A stretch of DNA of 64,000 nt from Arcobacter sp. (GTDB taxonomy: Bacteria > Campylobacterota > Campylobacteria > Campylobacterales > Arcobacteraceae). The stretch is taken from assembly GCA_002869565.1 (NCBI GenBank), contig PKUJ01000010.1, forward strand, positions 182,883 through 246,882, written 5' to 3'. The notes beneath the pieces were generated by a model. That model had not been told where the DNA came from. It saw nothing but the letters and a program-made list of their open reading frames with translations, and did no database searches. The position numbers and the translations under genes were made by a program. Each line of letters starts with the position of its first letter. The stretch's first letter is position 1. This document shows, piece after piece, positions 7,926-15,354 of this stretch.

Positions 7926-10045
7926 AAAAAGATTTGCTAGTAAATACTAGTGGTTTTATACTAAATATTCTAGAAAAAGTTCTAGATGCAGATATTGAAA
8001 TAAAAGGGAAAGAAAATATTCCTAAAAATCATCCTAGGATTTTCGTAGCAAATCACTTAACTAGAATGGAAGCAATGATTGTACCTTATGCAATATATGA
8101 TTTAGTAGATAAAAAGGTTGGTGTTATTGCAGATGATTCTTTATTTAAAACATATTTTGGCTCTTTTTTAGAGGAGCTTGGGGCAATGAGAAAATCTGAA
8201 CCTTGTAGAAATAATATCATGATTGGTGATTTAATTACAGGGTGTAAAGATTGGATGATATTTCCAGAAGGAATGATGGTAAAAGCAAAAGATATTACTA
8301 AAGAAGGTGAGCATTTTTGTGTAAAGATTGATGATGTTTGCCAAAAAGTCCATACAGGTTCAGCTTTTTTTGCACTTAGTTCCCAGCTTTTAAGAGAAGA
8401 TTATTTTAATAATAAAATAAAAAATAGTAAAAAATTTCAAAGAAAATATTTCATAAAAGAGTGTAAAGAGATACAAGAAAATGAAACTATGATTGTACCT
8501 ATAAATATTACTTATTCAAATCTTAGAACGGGAAAAAACTTCTTAACAGATATGGCAATAAAATTTTTAGATAAAATAAGTGAAAATTTTTTAGAAGAGT
8601 TAGAAATAGAAGGTAACATAGCTTTGAATTCTAAGATTACAATTCAAATACTCAAACCAATTAGCACAAAAAAAATATTAGCAGATATTTATGATAAAGA
8701 GTTAAATCATACAAAAATAATAAATAAATATAGATACTCATTAACCCATAATTTTATGACTAAAATATACAAAAGTCTAACAATAAATTTTGACCATATT
8801 TTTACACTCACACTTTTTATCTATGAAAAAGAGAAAATTAATAAAATCTATTTTAAAAGAATTTTATATCTTATTGCAAATGAAATAAAAATGAATTGCA
8901 TCTATTACAATGAAAATTTAGATGAGGATATTATTAAACTTGTTTCATATGAAAATTTTGAACCTTTTGAGAGTATTTTAAATGTTGCAATCAAAGATGA
9001 AATTTTATCTGAAATGGAAACAGAGTATGTAATTCATATAGAAAATCTTATGAATCTTTTTACTCATCATACAATTAGATTAAGAAATATAATGAGAGTA
9101 ATTTTAAATGAAGTCTTAATTATAGAGGAAGTAAACGATATAGTTAAAAAACTTATTAATTTATCTGAAAATGAGATAAATGAAAAATTATATAAACTGT
9201 TAAAGAAAGAAGAAATTTATGAGTATGAAAATGATTATGCAATACATATTGATGATGAAGATTTAAAACCTAAAAATATTGGAATTCCATATAGCTTTGA
9301 AAACAATGATTCAAATACATGTGTAATAACAATTCATGGTTTTTCTTCTTCCCCTAAAGAGGTTTTAGAACTATCACAATTTTTGCATAAAAAAGGTCTT
9401 AATGTTTATGCTCCTAGATTAAAAGGACATGGGACTAGTCCAAAAGATTTAAAAGATACAACATGGAATGATTGGTATTTATCGTTGTCTAGAGCTATTG
9501 CTTTAGTCACGTTAAAATATAAAAAAATATTTATTATTGGTTTTTCAACAGGTGGATTATTAGCTCTTTTAAGTACCAAAAAATGTTATCCACAAATAAA
9601 AGGAATTATTTGTATAAATTCAGCTTTACATTTAAATGATATTAGAATAAAAACACTTCTACCTGCTTTATCTTTTTGGAATGACTTAGTTGTATCATTT
9701 AATGCAAATGATTATGCAAAAGAGTATGTTGACAACGTTTCTGAAAACCCTGAACTAAACTATAATAAACACTATATTAAAGCTATAGAACAGCTAGATT
9801 TATTAATGACAAAAACAAGAAAAAATATACCAAAGATTCAAACACCTACTTTCATTATTCAAGCAAAAAATGATCCAGTAGTAAATCCAACATCTGCATA
9901 TGAGATTTATGAAAAAATTAAATCAGAAAAAAAAGAAATATTAATGTTAGATTTAGATAATCATATTATTATAAAAGGAGAAAATACAAAAGAGTTATTT
10001 GAAAGAATATATCTTTTTTTAGATACTTTAGAAAAGGAATACTAA
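7922..10045 (+). CDS. PlsC-like acyltransferase fused to an alpha/beta hydrolase
   Basis: A 707-residue two-domain protein. The first third looks like a lysophosphatidate acyltransferase: ANHLTRME at 43-50 stands at the NHX4D motif (with E50 where D is canonical) and FPEG at 114-117. The middle (about 260-450) has no recognisable motif. From about 466 an alpha/beta hydrolase follows: oxyanion HGFSSSP, nucleophile elbow GFSTGG (Ser near 541), an acid in AKNDP (near 650) and the histidine in DNHII (near 680). The hydrolase resembles monoacylglycerol or carboxyl-esterases. In this operon it may release or re-esterify acyl chains; that role is inference. Confidence 0.75.
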   Translation: MKKDLLVNTSGFILNILEKVLDADIEIKGKENIPKNHPRIFVANHLTRMEAMIVPYAIYDLVDKKVGVIADDSLFKTYFGSFLEELGAMRKSEPCRNNIMIGDLITGCKDWMIFPEGMMVKAKDITKEGEHFCVKIDDVCQKVHTGSAFFALSSQLLREDYFNNKIKNSKKFQRKYFIKECKEIQENETMIVPINITYSNLRTGKNFLTDMAIKFLDKISENFLEELEIEGNIALNSKITIQILKPISTKKILADIYDKELNHTKIINKYRYSLTHNFMTKIYKSLTINFDHIFTLTLFIYEKEKINKIYFKRILYLIANEIKMNCIYYNENLDEDIIKLVSYENFEPFESILNVAIKDEILSEMETEYVIHIENLMNLFTHHTIRLRNIMRVILNEVLIIEEVNDIVKKLINLSENEINEKLYKLLKKEEIYEYENDYAIHIDDEDLKPKNIGIPYSFENNDSNTCVITIHGFSSSPKEVLELSQFLHKKGLNVYAPRLKGHGTSPKDLKDTTWNDWYLSLSRAIALVTLKYKKIFIIGFSTGGLLALLSTKKCYPQIKGIICINSALHLNDIRIKTLLPALSFWNDLVVSFNANDYAKEYVDNVSENPELNYNKHYIKAIEQLDLLMTKTRKNIPKIQTPTFIIQAKNDPVVNPTSAYEIYEKIKSEKKEILMLDLDNHIIIKGENTKELFERIYLFLDTLEKEY

Positions 10046-10485
10046 TGTTAAAAGAGTTAGAAAATAAATTACATTCTGAAATACCAATGACAAAATATAT
10101 GGAACTAAAAGTTAAGTCAATTGATGAAGAAAAGATTATTACAACAATCCCATTAAAACCAAATATAAATGATAAAGGCACAGGTTTTGCAGGAAGTTTA
10201 AGTACTCTTGTAACTATATCTGCTTGGTGTTCTTGTTTTTTAGAAGTTAAGAAACTTGGGTATAAAAAAAGTATGATTGCAATTATAAAAAGTGATACCT
10301 CCTATAAAGCACCAGTAACAAAAGATATGAACTGCATTACAACAGTTCCAAGTAAAGAACAGATAAATATATTAGAAAAAAAATTAAAAGAGAAAGGTAG
10401 TGCCTCTTTAAGAATTAAATCCCAAATAATTCAAGATGATCAAATATGTGTAAATTTTGAAGGGATATATGTCATAAAAGTATAA
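10045..10485 (+). CDS. YiiD_C-type hot-dog thioesterase
   Basis: A 146-residue protein with the hot-dog fold signature of the YiiD C-terminal thioesterase family: an N-terminal helix ending IPMTKYMELKV, then NDKGTGFAGSL where the central helix begins, then SDTSYKAPVTKDM. Such proteins hydrolyse acyl-thioesters, and here the likely substrate is acyl-CoA from the operon's own pathway. The ATG overlaps the previous stop (TAATG), so the two are coupled. Last gene of the fad operon; a new promoter follows. Family assignment is by pattern and the exact substrate is unknown. Confidence 0.72.
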   Translation: MLKELENKLHSEIPMTKYMELKVKSIDEEKIITTIPLKPNINDKGTGFAGSLSTLVTISAWCSCFLEVKKLGYKKSMIAIIKSDTSYKAPVTKDMNCITTVPSKEQINILEKKLKEKGSASLRIKSQIIQDDQICVNFEGIYVIKV

Positions 10486-10516
10486 AGAATTCACTTTTTC
10501 TATACAACTGATATGA

Positions 10517-10522
10517 TATAAT
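10517..10522 (+). promoter_or_regulatory. -10 box of DUF3108 gene; probable leaderless start
   Basis: TATAAT at 10517-10522 lies 6 nt before the ATG at 10529, and there is no Shine-Dalgarno sequence. With the usual 6-7 nt from -10 to +1, transcription would begin at or next to the A of the ATG, giving a leaderless mRNA. Confidence 0.5.
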
Positions 10523-10528
10523 CAAAAC

Positions 10529-11323
10529 ATGAAAAAATTAACTTTATTATTAATATTTATATTTTTTACTTCAAATGTTTTTGCAAAACAAATTGAAGCT
10601 AAATATAATATAAGCTATGGCAATTTTCTTGATTTAGGTGAGGCAATAACTACCTTAGAAATAAATGGAAATGATTATAAAATTGTAATAGCTGCAAAAA
10701 CTATAGGTATGGCAAAATTCCTAACAAATAATCGTGAAGAAATCTATGAGAGTTATGGAAAAATTATAAATAACGAATTTATTCCTAAAAAGTTTGTAAA
10801 AATAAAAAAAGACAATTATAAAAAAAGAACTCGTACTTTCAACTTTGATTATAAAAACAATAAAGTTTTAATAAATGATAAAATAATAGGTAAAGAAAAA
10901 ATACGTATCACTCCTTTAGAAGAAAAATATATTCCAATAAATAAAGAGTTAGATTATGATCTAAATTATTTTGCGAAAAATGATATTTTATCTCTATTTT
11001 TTAATTTAAAAAATAAAATTAAAACCTATAAAGATGGAGAAGAATACACTCTAAAAGCAATAGGTGCAAATAAAACAAAAGGTATTATAAATATTCTAAT
11101 ACCATCAGCAGAATCTTTTAAAAAATTAGCTAAAGTTTTAAAAACCGATGACAAATCAAAATTTACAGTTTTTATTAATCAAAAGATTTTCCAAAGCGAA
11201 AAAGGAGAACTACTTATTTCTTTAAATAAAGAGGGTTTTTGTAGTTTTGCCATACTAAAAGATGTATTGTTTTTTGGAGATATTGTTGGAGAAATGGTAG
11301 ATTTTAAAATAAATAAAGGATAA
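10529..11323 (+). CDS. DUF3108 periplasmic protein
   Basis: A 264-residue exported protein with a signal peptide of about 19 residues ending NVFA. The rest is beta-rich and lysine-rich and carries the DUF3108 pattern: an early YNISYGNFLDLGEA strand pair, then FNFDYKNNKV and a long hydrophobic-alternating C-terminus. Function is not established; members are periplasmic and often next to envelope genes. It is followed after 10 bp by an M48 lipoprotein gene, so the two probably form an operon. No ribosome site is visible; see the adjoining -10 entry. Confidence 0.7.
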   Translation: MKKLTLLLIFIFFTSNVFAKQIEAKYNISYGNFLDLGEAITTLEINGNDYKIVIAAKTIGMAKFLTNNREEIYESYGKIINNEFIPKKFVKIKKDNYKKRTRTFNFDYKNNKVLINDKIIGKEKIRITPLEEKYIPINKELDYDLNYFAKNDILSLFFNLKNKIKTYKDGEEYTLKAIGANKTKGIINILIPSAESFKKLAKVLKTDDKSKFTVFINQKIFQSEKGELLISLNKEGFCSFAILKDVLFFGDIVGEMVDFKINKG

Positions 11324-11333
11324 GGTTAAAAGA

Positions 11334-12161
11334 ATGAAACACATTAGAAAATATATTATAGCACTAAGTTTTATAGTATTATTTGTTGGATGTACAAATA
11401 AAGCTCCCATAACAAATAGAAGTCAATTGATTCTTATGTCTCAATCAGAAGAGCTAGCTCTTGGTGAAAAATCATATAAAGATACATTAAAAAAATCGAA
11501 AGTTATAAGAGGAACAAGAGATGCCAATAGAATCAAAAATATAGGTTATAAAATTGCAAAAGTTGTAAATAGAAGTGATTATAAATGGGAATTTAATTTA
11601 GTTGATAGTAAAGAAAAAAATGCATTTTGTCTACCCGGTGGCAAAGTTGTAGTTTATACAGGAATTTTACAAGCTGCTAAAAATGATGACCAGCTTGCAA
11701 CTGTTATGTCTCATGAAATTGCACATGCATTAGCAAGACATGGAGCGGAGAGAGTTAGTTCAGGAATGATTGCAAATGGTGTTCAAGTTTTAGGAAATAT
11801 TGTTTTAGGATCACAAGCACCAGAGCTTACACAAACATTTAACATGGCATATGGATTAGGAGCACAATATGGTGTTTTACTACCATATGGAAGAATGCAA
11901 GAGAGTGAGGCAGATGAAATTGGTATTTATTTAATGCATCAAGCAGGATACAATGTTTATGAAGCTTTAAAATTTTGGGAAAATATGAGTGCAGGTCAAA
12001 AAAGTGGAAATGAATTCTTTTCAACGCATCCTAATTCAGAGACAAGAATTGCTAATATTAAAAAAGTAATAGCAAATATTGAAAAAACTCAAAAACAGAG
12101 TCTAAATAGAGTTTCTACACCTACAGTTAAAAATTCAAATTTAGGTAAAAAAATTCAATAG
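11334..12161 (+). CDS. M48-family metallopeptidase lipoprotein
   Basis: A 275-residue outer-envelope protease of the LoiP/YcaL/BepA-like M48 group. A lipobox FVGC places the lipidated cysteine at C20. The zinc motif HEIAH is at 127-131 with catalytic E128, and the third ligand is probably the glutamate in QESEADEIG. The C-terminal region has the usual THPNSETRI segment. Such proteases degrade misfolded outer-membrane proteins. It ends the two-gene operon with the DUF3108 gene and is followed by a strong hairpin. Confidence 0.85.
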   Translation: MKHIRKYIIALSFIVLFVGCTNKAPITNRSQLILMSQSEELALGEKSYKDTLKKSKVIRGTRDANRIKNIGYKIAKVVNRSDYKWEFNLVDSKEKNAFCLPGGKVVVYTGILQAAKNDDQLATVMSHEIAHALARHGAERVSSGMIANGVQVLGNIVLGSQAPELTQTFNMAYGLGAQYGVLLPYGRMQESEADEIGIYLMHQAGYNVYEALKFWENMSAGQKSGNEFFSTHPNSETRIANIKKVIANIEKTQKQSLNRVSTPTVKNSNLGKKIQ

Positions 12162-12165
12162 ATTA

Positions 12166-12192
12166 AAAACTATCCCCAAAAGGGATAGTTTT
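12166..12192. terminator. Bidirectional terminator between convergent genes
   Basis: An 11-bp perfect stem, AAAACTATCCC (12166-12176) with GGGATAGTTTT (12182-12192), around a 5-nt loop. The stem carries its own A and T runs on both sides, so it can work on either strand. It separates the M48 gene from the convergent yebC, whose restored stop codon falls on its right edge. Confidence 0.8.
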
Positions 12193-12901
12193 ATGCCATA
12201 TTTGTAAATACAGCCTGAACGTCATCATCTTCATCAAGTTTTTCTAATAACTTAGCAATTTCTTCTTGTTGTTCTTCAGTAAACTATTGAGGGTTATTTG
12301 AGATTCTTTCTAATTTAGCTTTAGTAAGTTCAATACCTAAATCTTCAAACGCCTTATTTAAAGTACCAAAATCTTTATAATCATCACTTACAAGAACAAT
12401 ACCATCTTCTTCTTCAATTTCTTCAAGACCTGCATCTATAAGTTCTAACTCTAACTCTTCAATATCCATATCTTCAGTTTTGTTAAATTCAAAAATAGCT
12501 TTTCTATCAAAGAAAAATTCCATTGAACCAGTTGGTGCTAAACTACCACCATTTTTATTAAAATACATTTTAATATTTGCAACCGTTCTTGTATTATTAT
12601 CTGTTGCCGTTTCTACAAAAATAAGTGCCCCATGAGGACCTTTACCTTCAAAATTTACATCTGTATAGTTTGCCGAATCTTTTCCACTTGCTCTTTTAAT
12701 AGCTGCCTCAATATTTGTTTTTGGCATATTTTCAGCTTTTGCATTTAATATTGCTGTTCTAAGTGCAGAATTCATTTCTGGATCAGGAACTCCAGCTTTT
12801 GCTGCCATTTCAATTGCTTTTGCTAATTTTGGAAACAATTTAGACATTGCTCCCCATCTTTTTAATTTTGACGCTTTTCTATATTAAAAGGCTCTACCCA
12901 T
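12191..12901 (-). pseudogene. yebC: YebC/PmpR-family regulator, two in-frame stops
   Basis: The reconstructed frame runs from ATG (12901-12899) to TAA (12193-12191), 236 codons, the normal YebC size. The start reads MGRAF-stop-YRK, where relatives in Campylobacter have MGRAFEYR; the stop TAA is at 12886-12884. A second stop, TAG at 12286-12284 (codon 206), falls between NNPQ and FTEEQQEEIA, after which the expected acidic tail DDDVQAVFTN is intact. The longest open piece is 12284-12847 (187 residues from an internal Met at MSKLFPK). YebC proteins bind DNA or assist translation of difficult motifs. Both stops are one G-to-T change from a Glu codon. A true pseudogene and two base-call errors are both possible. 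Confidence 0.8.
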
Positions 12902-13003
12902 AAAATAACTCCAATTAATTTTCAATTTTTTTTTGGATTATAGCGTGTTTGTAATAATAGCTTTATAAGATGTTGCCAAAATGTTTTTAGATATTATATA
13001 ATT

Positions 13004-13855
13004 ATGAAAAAAATAATACCCATAATACTCCTGTTAATCATAGGTTTAAATGCTATAAATATCAGTTCGCAAAAAGTTAAAAATGCAAATACTGTTTTAG
13101 TGTCTTTTCAAAAAAAAGATATTTCAAACCCCAAACTTACATTCAATAAACAGCATATTAATTTTTTTAAATCTAATAAAAAAGAAGATACTTATTATGC
13201 TTTAGTCCCTATTTCCTACTATGAAAAAGTAGCTAAACATAAAATTATTATTTCATATATAAAAGATGGAAAAAAGATTTTTAAAGGAGTGCCTTTAGAA
13301 ATAATTGATGGAAAATATAAAAGTGAAGTTATTAATGTCCCAAAAGGAAAAGTAAGCTTAAGCCAAAAAGATAAATTACGTACAAAAAAAGAGTATTCAA
13401 ATGCAATTAAAATTTATAATACAATAAATAAAGAATTATATTTTGACGAAAAATTTATATATCCTTTAGCTACAAAAATAACAAGTGATTTTGGTAAAAA
13501 AAGAGTTTATAATGGTATCTTCAAATCTTATCATAGTGGAACTGATTTTAAAGCAGCAGTTGGAACTCCTATAAAAGCTAGTAATAATGGTATTGTTGTA
13601 ATATCTGGAAATAGATTTTATGCAGGTAATTCAATTGTTATTGACCACGGACAAGGGATATATTCTTGTTATTTTCACTTAAGTAAAATGAATTATAAAA
13701 CTGGAGATTTTGTAAAAAAAGGTGAAATTGTTGGATTAAGTGGAAGTACAGGAAGAGTAACTGGCCCACATTTACATTTTTCTTTCAGAGTGCATGGAAT
13801 GCAAGTAGATCCGTTACAATTAATAAATTTGCTAAATAACTATACAGTTTATTAA
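13004..13855 (+). CDS. M23-family peptidoglycan endopeptidase
   Basis: A 283-residue exported LytM-type zinc peptidase. The N-terminal hydrophobic stretch (about 3-18) is a signal peptide or anchor. The catalytic domain occupies about 150-275: HSGTD with H177 and D181, H225 in YFHLSK, and HLH at 256-258, all four metal or catalytic positions present. An N-terminal beta-domain precedes it, as in cell-shape endopeptidases of this phylum. It probably cuts peptide crosslinks in the wall. There is no ribosome site; TATTAT at 12992-12997 and the overlapping TATAAT at 12997-13002 lie against the ATG, suggesting a leaderless message. Confidence 0.82.
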   Translation: MKKIIPIILLLIIGLNAINISSQKVKNANTVLVSFQKKDISNPKLTFNKQHINFFKSNKKEDTYYALVPISYYEKVAKHKIIISYIKDGKKIFKGVPLEIIDGKYKSEVINVPKGKVSLSQKDKLRTKKEYSNAIKIYNTINKELYFDEKFIYPLATKITSDFGKKRVYNGIFKSYHSGTDFKAAVGTPIKASNNGIVVISGNRFYAGNSIVIDHGQGIYSCYFHLSKMNYKTGDFVKKGEIVGLSGSTGRVTGPHLHFSFRVHGMQVDPLQLINLLNNYTVY

Positions 13856-13883
13856 GTAAAAATTATAGTAAATTTAAGTAATA

Positions 13884-13889
13884 TATACT
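13884..13889 (+). promoter_or_regulatory. -10 box for mlaA operon
   Basis: TATACT at 13884-13889 stands 27 bp before the mlaA ATG, with an AAGG ribosome site between. It is the only good -10 in the 61-bp gap after the M23 gene. Confidence 0.4.
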
Positions 13890-13916
13890 TTATTCACACA
13901 CAAGGTACTCTTAAAA

Positions 13917-14768
13917 ATGAAAAATTTGATTATATTTGCTTTAACAATAATAACGTTTAATGCCTGTAGCGTAACAAGTTATTATAAAGTTAATTCTAAC
14001 TTAGAGTTTGAAGCCGTTGCAAAAGAAGATAGAAATACATATATTCTTTTTGGGAAAGAGAGAGCTTTAGAACTAAAAGAAAATAAAGACAAAAAATTTT
14101 TTGTAGATGAAGGATTTACAGAAGAATTTGCTGAAAAACCAGATGATTTTGATCCACTTGAGCCATACAATAGAGTTATGACATCTTTTAATGACTATGT
14201 CTATGTAAATCTTCTAACTCCAACAGCAGAAGCATATTCAAAAGTTATGCCAAAAGAAGCAAGAATTGGTATTTCAAACTTTTTCCACAATATCACATTT
14301 CCTATACGATTTGTAAATAATATTTTACAATTCAAATTCTCATATGCTTTAGAAGAATTAGGTAGATTTAGTGTTAATTCAACAGCAGGAGTTTTAGGAT
14401 TTATGGATCCTGCAAAAGAGTATCTTAATTTAGAAAAAAGAGAAGAAGACTTTGGACAAACTTTAGGATATTATGGAGTAGGAGAAGGATTCCATATAGT
14501 TATGCCATTATTAGGCCCATCAAATCTTAGAGATAGAATTGGATCTTTTGCAGATGGTTATATTGCACCATTTTCATATTATTCTGCTTTCTCTGATAAA
14601 ATTACAGATGACTTTTTCGTAACTATAGGAGTGAGTACTTTTGAATCTATCAATTCTACTTCACTAAATTTAGGACAATATGAAAGCATAAAAAAAGATG
14701 CTATTGATTTATATCCATTTTTAAAAGATAGTTATACACAAATAAGAAAAAAAGCAATTAAGGAATAA
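13917..14768 (+). CDS. mlaA: MlaA/VacJ-family outer-membrane lipoprotein
   Basis: A 283-residue lipoprotein with lipobox FNAC (C17). The conserved MlaA opening DPLEPYNRVM lies near residue 80, followed by the hydrophobic helices and the NSTAGVLGFMDPA and FGQTLGYYGVGEG signatures. MlaA removes mislocalised phospholipid from the outer leaflet of the outer membrane. The spacer between lipobox and domain (20-78) is acidic and lysine-rich. It is followed after 1 bp by mlaC and then by an MMPL transporter, the arrangement seen in Campylobacter (Cj1371-Cj1373). Confidence 0.88.
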   Translation: MKNLIIFALTIITFNACSVTSYYKVNSNLEFEAVAKEDRNTYILFGKERALELKENKDKKFFVDEGFTEEFAEKPDDFDPLEPYNRVMTSFNDYVYVNLLTPTAEAYSKVMPKEARIGISNFFHNITFPIRFVNNILQFKFSYALEELGRFSVNSTAGVLGFMDPAKEYLNLEKREEDFGQTLGYYGVGEGFHIVMPLLGPSNLRDRIGSFADGYIAPFSYYSAFSDKITDDFFVTIGVSTFESINSTSLNLGQYESIKKDAIDLYPFLKDSYTQIRKKAIKE

Positions 14769-14769
14769 A

Positions 14770-15345
14770 ATGTTTAAAATATTAATTTCAACACTTTTAA
14801 TTTTTACATCATTATCTTTCGCAATGACACAAGCAGAAATAAAATCAGAGATGAGTAATAAGATTGATAAAGTTATATTAGTTTTAAAAGATTCAAAAAT
14901 AAGTAAAGAGAATAAAATTACTGAAATTATTCAAACTATGGATTCTACTTTTGATTATGATTTAATGTCAAGATTATCTTTAGGAAATACTTGGAAAGAA
15001 ATTTCTTCAGAACAACAAAAACAATTTACAGAACTTTTTACAAAAAAACTAAAAAATTCTTATGTAGAAAAACTTGATTTGTATACTGATGAATTAGTCC
15101 ATATTTTGGGAACTGAGCAAACTAAAAGAAATAGACTAACCCTTAATACTCAGCTTATAGGGAAAGAATCAAAACATGATATTAACTATAAGTTTTATAA
15201 AAAGAAAAATGAAGATAACTGGTTGATATATGATGTAGATTTAATTGGCGTAAGTATTATTCAAACATATAGAAAACAATTCTCAGGATTTTTAAAAGAA
15301 AAATCATTTAATGATTTACTTGCATTTTTAGAAAATTCTAAATAA
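14770..15345 (+). CDS. mlaC: MlaC/Ttg2D-family periplasmic phospholipid-binding protein
   Basis: A 191-residue protein with a signal peptide ending LSFA (about 18). The MlaC family core is visible: DSTFDYDLMSRLSLGNTWKEIS followed by EQQKQFTELFTKKLKNSY, and near the end YDVDLIGVSIIQTYRKQF. It shuttles phospholipid between MlaA and an inner-membrane complex. No mlaFEDB genes are near; the adjacent partner is an MMPL-type protein instead. Length is typical. Confidence 0.87.
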   Translation: MFKILISTLLIFTSLSFAMTQAEIKSEMSNKIDKVILVLKDSKISKENKITEIIQTMDSTFDYDLMSRLSLGNTWKEISSEQQKQFTELFTKKLKNSYVEKLDLYTDELVHILGTEQTKRNRLTLNTQLIGKESKHDINYKFYKKKNEDNWLIYDVDLIGVSIIQTYRKQFSGFLKEKSFNDLLAFLENSK

Positions 15346-15354
15346 AACTAAACT

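Noticed and set aside
13004-13855. Naming the M23 peptidase after a specific cell-shape enzyme (Csd3 or Pgp-type)
   Set aside because: The LytM domain is clear but the N-terminal domain is too diverged to decide by eye among paralogues.
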